A DNA stretch of 64,000 bases from JBMHDN01 sp049889355 (lineage in GTDB: Bacteria > Pseudomonadota > Alphaproteobacteria > Puniceispirillales > Puniceispirillaceae): the NCBI GenBank assembly GCA_049889355.1, contig JBMHDN010000009.1:33148-97147 (forward strand). Reading direction: 5' to 3'. Position 1 is the first letter of the stretch. Every line of letters begins with the position of its first letter. Made by a program: the position numbers and the translations under genes. Shown here in pieces: positions 53,531-62,900 of the stretch. Under the pieces are notes generated by a model, which ran no database searches, had not been told where the DNA came from, and saw nothing but the letters and a program-made list of their open reading frames with translations.

Positions 53531-54799
53531 ATGAAAGCACATCCAGCGCTTGTTGCACAAAGTGAGCAAACCAGAAAAAACATCATTGAACTGGCCCCTG
53601 GCATCTGGACTGCAACTGGCTATGCCGCCTCTAATGTGCATATGGTTGAAGGCACCAGCAGTGTCACCATTATAGATACCACTGAGACCACCAAGGCAGC
53701 AGAAAATATCCTCGCTGATTTTCGGGCGATCACCACAAAGCCTGTCGGGCGCATTATCTACACACACAGCCACCGTGATCATATTTCTGGCGCCTCTGTG
53801 TTCAGCGAAGGCCAGACGATCCCAATTCTGGCTTCTCATCTGTTCCAGTCAGATTTGGTGGATGTGGATGAAAACCAGATTGCAGCCAATAAGGCACTGA
53901 TGCGCCGGACCTTGATGCAATTTGGGTTCGGGCTCAGCCCAGATGAGCGGATCAGCCTTGGTGTCGGCCCTGGCGATCGGCCGATGGAAGGGATGGGCCA
54001 AGGCTATAAGGCGCCAACTGATATCATTCATCAAGATGGCGATATTGATCTCGACGGGGTGGCCGCCCGCCTTATTCATGCGCCTGGCGAGACCGAAGAT
54101 CATTTGATTGTCTGGCTGCCAGAACAGAAAATCTTATTTGGCGGAGATAATTGGTATCATGCTTTCCCCAATCTCTATGCTATACGCGGCACACCCTATC
54201 GCGATTTCCAAAAATGGGCAGACAGCCTGCATCTGATGGCAGAGCTGGGTGCTGAAAAATTAGGCCCCGGGCATACCCAGCCGGTTATAGGCGCAGAAGC
54301 GGTCTATGAGGTGCTGACCACCACACGTGATGCAATATTGCATGTGATGCGCACCACCGCACAAGGCATGGATGACGGCCTGTCTTTGGATGATATTTGC
54401 GCCCAAATCTGCCTGCCAGAGGTGCTGGCAGACAAGCCTTGGCTGCAGGAGTTTTACGGCAAATTATCTTGGGCCGCACGCGCTTTTGCAGCGGGCACAC
54501 TTGGCTGGTATGATGGCAATCCGACACATCTTGGCACGCTGGCAACCAAAGAGCGGGCTCAGCATATGGCCGAATTGGCAGGCGGCAGAGCTGAATTAAT
54601 GCAACAGGCAGTGCAGACATCCAACCTGCAATGGCGTCTGGAGTTATGTGATCATCTGATCGCCCTTGGTGAATCTGCGCAGCTCCTCAAAGCTGAGACG
54701 CTAGAAGCACTCGCCCAGAGCGAGATTAATGCTACAGCGCGCAACAGCTATATCTGGGCCGCCAAAGAATTACGCCAGACAGCAGGTGATGCGTCATGA
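53531..54799 (+). CDS. Metallo-beta-lactamase-fold hydrolase, alkylsulfatase-like
   Basis: A 422-residue zinc hydrolase. The metal motif THSHRDHISGA is in place, with further ligands in APGETEDHLIVW and LGPGHTQPV. Residues ~300-420 resemble the dimerisation domain of SdsA-type alkylsulfatases, but the terminal SCP2-like lipid-binding domain is missing, so large alkyl sulfates are less likely. It follows the sulfatase gene by two bases and overlaps the TRAP permease by four. A second desulfating or ester-cleaving enzyme of different mechanism in one operon is notable. Confidence 0.87.
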   Translation: MKAHPALVAQSEQTRKNIIELAPGIWTATGYAASNVHMVEGTSSVTIIDTTETTKAAENILADFRAITTKPVGRIIYTHSHRDHISGASVFSEGQTIPILASHLFQSDLVDVDENQIAANKALMRRTLMQFGFGLSPDERISLGVGPGDRPMEGMGQGYKAPTDIIHQDGDIDLDGVAARLIHAPGETEDHLIVWLPEQKILFGGDNWYHAFPNLYAIRGTPYRDFQKWADSLHLMAELGAEKLGPGHTQPVIGAEAVYEVLTTTRDAILHVMRTTAQGMDDGLSLDDICAQICLPEVLADKPWLQEFYGKLSWAARAFAAGTLGWYDGNPTHLGTLATKERAQHMAELAGGRAELMQQAVQTSNLQWRLELCDHLIALGESAQLLKAETLEALAQSEINATARNSYIWAAKELRQTAGDAS

Positions 54800-56895
54800 G
54801 TACAAATACAACATATGGCGAAATCCCGGCCCCTGATTTGAATAAGCGCATTGCCGATTTTGTGGCTTTGGGGCTAGCGTTGGTGGTGTTGATTTATGCC
54901 GCTTCTGGCCCGCTTGGCGAGTTGGTGCGCTGGATTATTGAGAGCACGACAGCTGATTTTGATTCATTATCACGGCGGGAAAAACGTATTTTGCTCAAAA
55001 CCCATTGGCTGGGCAGTGCGTTTCGATCTTTTGAGCAAGGTGTGCTTCTGCCAACAGGTATGATTTTGGGCCTGCCTGTCTTGCTCGGATTTTTGGTGGT
55101 CTCCTTAAATATGCACCAGTCAAAAACACTAAATTGGGTGTTGTCGGCGGTGATCACCGGCGTTGTGGTGGTATGGATAGCCAATCTGTTTGCCATTGAT
55201 GGCGGGTTGTTACCTTCTGCGCGGACCGTTGATTATTTTTATTTTCCAGTGATAACCGCGATCACGCTTTATTTAACCTGGCGTTTATATGGCACCTTCA
55301 TTGTCGGATTTTGTTTGTTCTGGCTCATCTATTTTTTCGTGCGTGGCTATTTGCCAGAATGGACAGGCATTTTTGCTGGCTCAGAAAGCAGCCTTGCCCA
55401 GTCTATGCGCGCCATGGTGCTCAATTTATGGTCCCAGACAGGCGGCATGTTTGGTCAGCCTCTTCAGGTTGTCTCTGGCAATGTGCTCATCTTCATCATT
55501 TTCGGTTCTATTCTGACCGCCTGTGGCGGCGGTCGCCTCTTGATGAAAATTGCCAACCGGCTGACAGGTGGCTTTACTGGCGGGGCAGCGCATGCAGCCG
55601 TTGCCTCTTCAGCCTTATTCGGCACCTTGTCTGGCGCGGCTATATCGAATGTTGTATCCACCGGCGTGATGACCATACCGGTGATTAAAAAATCTGGTTT
55701 CAGGGCGTCTTTTGCTGCGGCGGTAGAAGCGGCAGCCTCCACCGGCGGTCAGATTATGCCGCCTGTGATGGGGGTGGTCGCGTTTTTCGTCGCCGGCCAG
55801 ATTGGACTTGAATATCGCTATATTGTGGTAGCGGCCATCGTGCCAGCCATCTTCTATTATTTTGGCACCTTCCTGACTGTTTATTTTGAGGCGCGCCGAC
55901 AGGGTATCGGCCCGCTGCCAAAAGAAAAGAGACCAGCACTTAGCCGATCAGAGATGCTGCAATGTCTGGTGTTCATTGTACCAATTGGCGTACTCAGCTA
56001 TTTTCTGTTTGCGCAGCCTTCTGTGCTCAAAGCCGGCTTTTACGGCTTTATGGCGGCACTAATCTCAGCCTTAATCTTATTTCCGGAATTCCGCAGTGGG
56101 CGCAAAATACTAGCGGCGCTCACAGATGGCGGGCGCATGGCGGCGATGATCATCATCATTGTTGCGGCGATTGGCCTGATCGTCAGCCTTATTCAAGTGT
56201 CTGGGTTTTCGGGGCGTTTGTCCTTATTGCTCGCTCAGCTGGCAGATGGGCCGTTATTTGTGACCCTATTGGTGGTGGCACTTGGCTCTATCATTTTGGG
56301 AATGGGATTGCCGCCAGGGGCGACCTATTTCATTATTGTTATTGCCTTATCATCAGGCATTGAGGCTGTTGGCATTGCACCGCTGACCTTGCATTTATTT
56401 GTGGTGTTCTTTGCAGTCATCTCGACGGTAACCCCGCCGGTGGCTCTCGCCGCTTTTGCAGCTGCGCCAATCGCTGGGGCCGATCCGGTCCGCACCGGTT
56501 TTCAAGCCGCCAGATTATCGCTGGCTGGTTTTCTGATCCCCTTTATTTTCGTCTATCACCCCGCGGTGATTTATAAATTACAAACCTTATTCGCCCTCTT
56601 TGGAGAAGAGATACCAGATAGCAGGGCGATGATTGATATCAGCACTGTCACCTGGGGTGATTTAGGCTGGATTATCTTTGCCTTTGGGGTGTCTATGTGG
56701 CTGCTCACCTCTGCTCTGACAGGCATGGAAAAATATCGTTTAAACCAGATGGAACGTATTTTGCGTGGCATTACAGGCTTGCTTGTGCTGGTGCCCTCAT
56801 TCAGCGTTTCCGGGTCAGCTCTTCTTTTCGGGCTGGTCCTTGTCGTTGCACATCGTATCACCAAAAAAAATGAAGCAGATGTGCCGGCAAAATGA
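54796..56895 (+). CDS. TRAP transporter fused 4TM/12TM permease (TAXI type)
   Basis: A 699-residue permease joining small (DctQ-like) and large (DctM-like) TRAP subunits, with ~17 hydrophobic segments. The large-subunit marks SSALFGTLSGAAISNVVSTGVMTIPVIKK and AASTGGQIMPPVMGVVAFF, and GMGLPPGATYFI, are typical of the TAXI class. Its stop is 33 bases before the matching binding-protein gene. It should import an anionic organic substrate using an ion gradient. Position suggests the substrate of the sulfatases or dehalogenase. Confidence 0.93.
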   Translation: MSTNTTYGEIPAPDLNKRIADFVALGLALVVLIYAASGPLGELVRWIIESTTADFDSLSRREKRILLKTHWLGSAFRSFEQGVLLPTGMILGLPVLLGFLVVSLNMHQSKTLNWVLSAVITGVVVVWIANLFAIDGGLLPSARTVDYFYFPVITAITLYLTWRLYGTFIVGFCLFWLIYFFVRGYLPEWTGIFAGSESSLAQSMRAMVLNLWSQTGGMFGQPLQVVSGNVLIFIIFGSILTACGGGRLLMKIANRLTGGFTGGAAHAAVASSALFGTLSGAAISNVVSTGVMTIPVIKKSGFRASFAAAVEAAASTGGQIMPPVMGVVAFFVAGQIGLEYRYIVVAAIVPAIFYYFGTFLTVYFEARRQGIGPLPKEKRPALSRSEMLQCLVFIVPIGVLSYFLFAQPSVLKAGFYGFMAALISALILFPEFRSGRKILAALTDGGRMAAMIIIIVAAIGLIVSLIQVSGFSGRLSLLLAQLADGPLFVTLLVVALGSIILGMGLPPGATYFIIVIALSSGIEAVGIAPLTLHLFVVFFAVISTVTPPVALAAFAAAPIAGADPVRTGFQAARLSLAGFLIPFIFVYHPAVIYKLQTLFALFGEEIPDSRAMIDISTVTWGDLGWIIFAFGVSMWLLTSALTGMEKYRLNQMERILRGITGLLVLVPSFSVSGSALLFGLVLVVAHRITKKNEADVPAK

Positions 56896-56928
56896 CAGCA
56901 AGTAGCGCAGTTCACTAGGGAGGAAACC

Positions 56929-57906
56929 ATGCGTAAACTTATCACAGCCTTATCAGCGATGATGCTGGTATCAGGCTCAGCTCTGGCAGCAGAGACAAAA
57001 CTGAAAATGGCGACGATTGCGCCAAATCTCAGTGCTGCGATCACCATGGCGACCTTTGCCAATGTGGTGACAAATAATCTCGACGGTGTTGAGATTGAAG
57101 TTGCAGGCGGCGGTGCGGCCACCTTGCATATGATGGAAGTGGGCCGTGGCAATCTGGATATGTCCATGACCAATCAGGTTGTGCATGGCCTGATGTCTGC
57201 TGGTAAGGCGATGTATGCCAAAGAACCAGATGCCCCTGAATTAGCGAAAAACGTCCAGCTTCTGATGCTCTATCCTTATGGTCAGTATCACTTTGCGGTA
57301 CGTGCAGACAGCGATATTCAGGTGCTGGATGATATTGAAGGCGCTTCTGTCTTCCTTGGCCCGCAAGGTGGTGGTGCGTATAACGCAGCACGTGGCTGGA
57401 TCAAAGCGACAACCGGTCTGGAAGTTGGCGAAGATTATGAAGCCATCAAGGCAAACTGGCAGACAGGGTATCAGGCGTTTCTTGATGGCAAAATCGATGT
57501 CTATGTGAATGGTTGTATCGATCCATGTGGTCAGTTCATCCAGTTCACTGAGACCGAAGATATCCGCTTCCTTGGCCCTGAAAGCCATGACGATCCAGCG
57601 GTTGACAAGTTCCTTGGTAAATTCCGTTTCCGTGATGAAATCCCAGCTGGCCAATATAGCGGCCAGAAAAATACAGGCCCTGTGATGTCTATGAATGTGC
57701 CTGTTGGTATTGGTGTGCGTGCTGATCTCGATGAAGAGACTGTCTATAATATTACCAAAACCTTCTGGGATAATCTGGGTCAGATTACCTCAGATGCGCC
57801 ATGGGCAAAAGCACTGGATGTCTCCTTTGCGGTAAAGAATATTGGCGGCATGACCATCCATCCGGGTGCAGCACGCTATTACCGCGAAGTCGGTGTGCTG
57901 AATTAA
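56929..57906 (+). CDS. TAXI-family TRAP solute-binding protein
   Basis: A 325-residue periplasmic receptor of the TAXI (NMT1-like) family. A short Sec signal (LITALSAMMLVSGSALAAE) ends near residue 22. The TAXI-type core is visible as GGGAATLHMMEVGRGNLDMSMTNQVVHG and LGPQGGGAYNAARGW. GGGAGGAAACC gives a strong ribosome site. A stem-loop follows. In known bromoaromatic reductive-dehalogenation loci a binding receptor of a transporter also accompanies the dehalogenase, so co-occurrence supports a linked substrate. Confidence 0.92.
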   Translation: MRKLITALSAMMLVSGSALAAETKLKMATIAPNLSAAITMATFANVVTNNLDGVEIEVAGGGAATLHMMEVGRGNLDMSMTNQVVHGLMSAGKAMYAKEPDAPELAKNVQLLMLYPYGQYHFAVRADSDIQVLDDIEGASVFLGPQGGGAYNAARGWIKATTGLEVGEDYEAIKANWQTGYQAFLDGKIDVYVNGCIDPCGQFIQFTETEDIRFLGPESHDDPAVDKFLGKFRFRDEIPAGQYSGQKNTGPVMSMNVPVGIGVRADLDEETVYNITKTFWDNLGQITSDAPWAKALDVSFAVKNIGGMTIHPGAARYYREVGVLN

Positions 57907-57924
57907 TCAGCGATATCCAATCAT

Positions 57925-57951
57925 CATGCGCCGGCATTTTGTCGGCGCATG
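57925..57951 (+). terminator. Stem-loop after TAXI binding-protein gene
   Basis: CATGCGCCGGC and GTCGGCGCATG pair over 11 positions (one wobble) around ATTTT. There is no T-run, so it is likely an mRNA-stabilising or partial-termination element; the operon continues downstream. Confidence 0.7.
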
Positions 57952-57983
57952 GTCACCCTATAAAAATATTCAGAGATTTGGCC

Positions 57984-58754
57984 ATGCGAATAGCAATGAC
58001 AGGCGGGGCAACCGGTATCGGTGCAGCGATTGCCCAAAAATATTGTGATGAAGGACATCAGCTGACGGTGTTTGACATTGCCGAGCCTTCTGCGCCGGTT
58101 GAAAAATGGGTGGCCCTCGATCTCAGCAATCCGGCCTCTATCGATGCCGCGCTGGCCGCTGTGGACGGGCCATTTGATGTGTTGATTAATAATGCCGGCC
58201 TGCCGCCACGCGATGGGCTGAAAGAGCTCATTTTAAAAGTGAATTTTTTTGGATTCAGGCAATTCTCACAAGGGTTTGAAGAGAAACTGGCCCCAGGGGC
58301 GGCCATCGTCAATACCGCCTCGCGTGCAGGGGCTATGTGGCAACAAAATCTTGAGCAAGTCAAAGCGCTGATGCGCGCTGACCTCTCAGGCTTGGATGAA
58401 TTTCTGAGTGATAATGACATTGATGATACGCGCGCCTATAACCTCTCAAAAGAGGCGGTGATCGTCTATACGATGGCGCAGACCGAACGCCTGATTACCA
58501 AAGATTTGCGGATGAATTGTGTCAGCCCGGCTGCGGTGAGCACGGGTATTTTAGAAGATTTCACCAAGGCCTTCGGGCCAAAAGTGGTGCAGAATATCCA
58601 GCGCGCCGGCCGACCTGGTCATCCTGAAGAAATTGCCGATATTATCCTGTTTCTGGCTTCTGACAAAAGTGGCTGGATCAAAGGCCAGAACATCACGCCA
58701 GATGGTGGGATGAGTGCAATGGCCATGACCGATATGCTGGGTCTTTCAGAGTAG
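57984..58754 (+). CDS. Short-chain dehydrogenase/reductase
   Basis: A 256-residue classical SDR. The cofactor loop TGGATGIGAA lies at residues 6-15, NNAG near 74-77, and the catalytic pair Y-x3-K as AYNLSKEA near 159-166. The C-terminus (GRPGHPEEIADIILFLAS...ITPDGG) is standard. Start ATG at 57984; the open frame upstream runs into the TAXI gene. In the operon it might oxidise a benzylic alcohol to the aldehyde used by the first gene's enzyme, or act on a dehalogenation intermediate. This is inference. Confidence 0.9.
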   Translation: MRIAMTGGATGIGAAIAQKYCDEGHQLTVFDIAEPSAPVEKWVALDLSNPASIDAALAAVDGPFDVLINNAGLPPRDGLKELILKVNFFGFRQFSQGFEEKLAPGAAIVNTASRAGAMWQQNLEQVKALMRADLSGLDEFLSDNDIDDTRAYNLSKEAVIVYTMAQTERLITKDLRMNCVSPAAVSTGILEDFTKAFGPKVVQNIQRAGRPGHPEEIADIILFLASDKSGWIKGQNITPDGGMSAMAMTDMLGLSE

Positions 58755-58763
58755 GAGTGATAG

Positions 58764-59936
58764 ATGGAAAGCTGGTTTTTTATCCTTTTTATCGGGCTGA
58801 TCAGCACTGAGCTTGTTAAAGGGCTGAGCGCCAATGGCACACCGCCTTTCTTGCAGAAATTCTCATGGCAGATGGATTTGGCCTATTTCATGTGGTCGAA
58901 TATCACCATCTTCCGCAGCTTACTTGTCTTTGGTTTGCTCTATATCGCCACCCAGATCAGCCTCGAAAACCATGGCGCTTTCACCCTTGGGCTTACTGTT
59001 TGCTTGTTGCTTTGGGGCGGGATTTACTGGCTGTTTAATCATTATTGGGTCGGGCGCGTTAAATTCTTACCTATCACCCAAAAGACCTTTGTTGGGGCAT
59101 CAGAAAACCAGCTGGATCTTGATTTGCCAGTGATTGGTGTGGATTTAAATGACCAGCAAAAGGCCTATCCAGCCAATCTGCTATTCTATCATCATCAGCT
59201 CTCAGACGAGGTGGGCGGCAAGCCGATATTAGCCACCTATTGTGGCATGTGCCGCAGTGGCCGTGTCTATGATGTGGACTGGCCAGAAGGGCGGCCTGAG
59301 TTCATGTTAGTCGGGGCAGTGTCTTTCAATGCGGTCTTGCGTGATAGCATCACCAATAGCTGGTGGCGTCAGGAAACAGGCGAGGCCGCAAAGGGCCTGA
59401 AAAAAGGAGACCAGCTGCCAGATGTGTATTTTGAGCAAATGTCGCTAAAAGACTGGCTTGCTAAATATCCGGACAGCCTGATTTTGCAATATGATCCGGC
59501 CTTTTTGCCAAAATATAATTTCTTCGCAAAATTGCTGAAATTTGAGGCTGAACTGCCACGTTGGCATCGCCAGGAAACACCACCTCTGGTCATTGGGGTT
59601 GAAGTGGCGGGGGCGGCCAAAGCCTATGATTTAATCGAATTGCATCGCAACCGCTTTGTAAATGATGAGATCGGCAATCAGCCAGTGCTGGCCACCAGCG
59701 ATCCAGAGGGGCGTGCCGGCTTTGTTTATGATCGCAGGTTAGAGGGCCAACTATTGGCATTTGAGATGCAGGACGGGGTGATGACCGATAAGGCCAGCCA
59801 ATCCAGCTGGGATCATTTAGGGCGGTGTTATAAAGGCCCGCTTGCCGGCAAAACGCTGACCACCATACAGAGCTATCAGCAATTTATCCGGGCCTGGATC
59901 ACCTTCCACCCTGACACTGATTTTTATAGGTTTTAA
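58764..59936 (+). CDS. DUF3179 membrane protein
   Basis: A 390-residue protein of unknown function. Three or so hydrophobic segments fill the first ~110 residues, followed by a DUF3179 domain. The latter is recognised from PVIGVDLNDQQKAYPANLLFYHH, then ATYCGMCRSGRVYDVDW with a C-x2-C pair, and LVGAVSFNAVLRDSITNSWW. DUF3179 proteins are widespread in marine bacteria and have no known role. It lies nine bases after the SDR gene and 21 before the dehalogenase, so it is in the same operon. Its Cys pair might bind metal or take part in redox chemistry. Confidence 0.85.
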   Translation: MESWFFILFIGLISTELVKGLSANGTPPFLQKFSWQMDLAYFMWSNITIFRSLLVFGLLYIATQISLENHGAFTLGLTVCLLLWGGIYWLFNHYWVGRVKFLPITQKTFVGASENQLDLDLPVIGVDLNDQQKAYPANLLFYHHQLSDEVGGKPILATYCGMCRSGRVYDVDWPEGRPEFMLVGAVSFNAVLRDSITNSWWRQETGEAAKGLKKGDQLPDVYFEQMSLKDWLAKYPDSLILQYDPAFLPKYNFFAKLLKFEAELPRWHRQETPPLVIGVEVAGAAKAYDLIELHRNRFVNDEIGNQPVLATSDPEGRAGFVYDRRLEGQLLAFEMQDGVMTDKASQSSWDHLGRCYKGPLAGKTLTTIQSYQQFIRAWITFHPDTDFYRF

Positions 59937-59957
59937 TCTCAGAGGCTTTATGACTGT

Positions 59958-62900
59958 ATGATCACCCATCGTCTTTTTTCATCAAAGGACCGGCCAATAC
60001 ATCAAGGGCTCTTTGCGCTTCATCGCCTGACGCGCCAGTCCCATGCTCCGGACACCCGCTGTCTGACCACACCATTTTTGCGTTTTGCAGAACCGGACAA
60101 GCCGCACTCTATTATTAATGCGATGGCCGAACATCAGGCGATGCTCGATACGATACGAGACGGGCTGGTGAATAAGGCAAAGGCGGAAATTCCAGCTGAT
60201 TTAGAAGAACGTGCACGGCATCTCAAATCTTTTGGCTATTTTGGGGATGCATCGATGGTGGGTATTGGCCCGGTCTCAGCAGAGATCTGGCTAGACACGC
60301 CGGTGCATAATCCCGATGTCGCCAGCCTGGCAGAGATGTTGCGCACCCGCCAGACCAAAACACTGGCCGCCGGCATTGACCAGATCATGGCAGATTTAAA
60401 AGAATCTGTTGAAGCCCCGCCGCGCACCGGTGGCCATCATGAGCATGTGATGGTCTTTATCTATGAATATTACCGCACACCGCGCGCTGACGAGCCAGGC
60501 TCAGATTGGATTGACGGGGCAGAAGCCCACCGCGCCGCTTTGCTGGCAGCAGAAAATGCGGTTGTTGTTGCCAATTATATCCGGCTTCTTGGTTTTGATG
60601 CCAAGGCCCATACGCTGTCCTCATCTGATATTTGTTTGCACACAGCCGCGGTGCATGCTGGGCTTGGGATGATCGATGATGGCCAGCTGGTCATGCCTTG
60701 GCTCGGCCAGCGCTTTGGTTTGGCTGCGCTGACCACCGATATGCCGCTTGCCCATGATGCGCCGCTGGCCCCCTTTGACCAACAGCCACACAGCGATTTA
60801 TCAGGCCTTAATTGGCGCCTTGGCCGTCATAGCGCGAAAACCAGCTTTAACCGTGATCCTTATGCAAGGCGTGATTACCGCGATTCTGCGATGCCGATGG
60901 AGCGGATCAAGCGGGTAGAGAAGCCCACCACCTATATGGATGAAGCCCATATTCCGCGGGTGCCCAAACGCACCGATATGTTTGCCCGCGCGCAATTTGG
61001 CGATATGGGCAAAGAAGTCCAGAAAGGCGCAACCAACGGGCATTATGCGAAAAAGGCCCCGACATCTTTTGCCCAGCGCCGCGCCTTGGGCGCCTTTGTG
61101 CTGTTGCAAGATGGCAGCGTCACCGCTGCGCCTGACCCGCATCAAGACGCCGTTAAAAATGCAGATTTAATCAAGGCGACCTCTCATTTTCTGGGGGTGG
61201 ATGCAATTGGTATTTCGCGCTGTCCGGACTGGTCCTGGTATTCACATGATGCCCGCGGCGAGGTTTTGATCCCGCCACATGATCAGGCAATTTCCATGGT
61301 GATTGATCAAGGGTTTGAGACAATGGAAGGCGCCTCTGGTGATGATTGGATTTCAGTGGCCCAATCGATGCGGGCCTATTTGCGTTTTTCCTTGCTAGGC
61401 GGGGTGGTGGCCAGCCAAATCAGACGCCTTGGCTATCCGGCCAAAGCCCATACGGTCATGGATGGTGAAGTCCTGCAACCGCCTTTATTGCTGCTCTCTG
61501 GCCTTGGCGAGGTCAGCCGGATTGGCGAGGTGATTTTGCACCCGTTTTTAGGTCCGCGCCTGAAATCAGGGGTGGTGACCACCACCATGCCGATGGCCCA
61601 TGACAAGCCGATAGATTTCGGGCTTCAGGCTTTTTGTGGCAGTTGCCAGAAATGTGCGCGTGAATGTCCGTCTGGTGCCATCACTGCCGGCCCTAAGCTG
61701 ATGTTTAATGGCTATGAAACCTGGAAATCAGACAGTCAGAAATGCGCCACCTATCGGATCACCACCAAAGGCGGGGCGATGTGCGGGCGCTGTATGAAAA
61801 CCTGCCCGTGGAATTTAGAAGGGCTGTTTGCCGAAGCGCCTTTCCGTTGGGCTGCCCGCAATGTCCCGCAAGCAGCTAAAATGCTGGCCAAGCTAGATGA
61901 CATGGTCGGTCATGGCGCCTTAAATCCGGTGAAAAAATGGTGGTGGGATATTGAGCTGAAAGAAGATGGCGGCTATCGCCCAGCGGACCATCCGGTGCAT
62001 GCGCGCGGGCTGAATAAACATCTGAAAATCACCTATGGCGATCAGACTCTCGGCGTCTATCCGGCCCCGCTGACCCCGCATCCCTACCCCTATCCAGATC
62101 CGATGGATCGCGAAGCGGCGATCACCGCCTATAGTGAGATGGTCTCAGCTGACACCTACCGTGCCAAGCTGGCCAGAGGCGAGCGTGATCATTTGCATCT
62201 GCGCCCAGCTGAAGCGGCCTCGCCGGTGATACCGGTCAAGCTGGTCAAGGCAGAAGCGCTCTCTTCTAAAATCACCAAATATGCCTTTGAGACCACAGAT
62301 GGCAGCCTGCTGCCTGAATGGCGGGCAGGGGCGCATATTGACGTGCTGGTCGCGCCTGAATTTTTGCGCGCCTATTCCATGTCAGGCAATCCAGCAGACA
62401 CCACCCGCTATGAAATAGCGGTCTTGCGCGAAGATGAAGGGCGTGGCGGCTCTCTTTTGATGCACCGTATTTTTACAGAAGGCCGCCGAATCTTTATCTC
62501 GCCGCCTATCAATCATTTTGAGATGGTGGATACGCCAGGCGAGATCATTTTGGCAGGTGGCGGTATCGGCATCACCCCGATGGTGGCTTTTGCCCACCAG
62601 CTTCATGCTGAAAACCGGCCTTTCAGGCTGCATTATTCTGTCTCGACACGTGCTGATCTGGCCTTTGAGGCGGAGATGAAGCACACCCCTTGGGCAGATA
62701 AGGTGGTCTATCATATCTCAGATGAAGGCAGCCGCGCTGATTTCACCCAGCTTTTGAAACAGACGAGGCCAGATGATCACCTCTATTGCTGTGGTCCTGA
62801 TGCCTATATGGAGGCAGTTATCTCTGCTGCCTTATCCTGTGGTATGGCCGAGGCGAATTGCCACCGCGAATATTTCTCAGTCCCTGAACGGCCAGATTAC

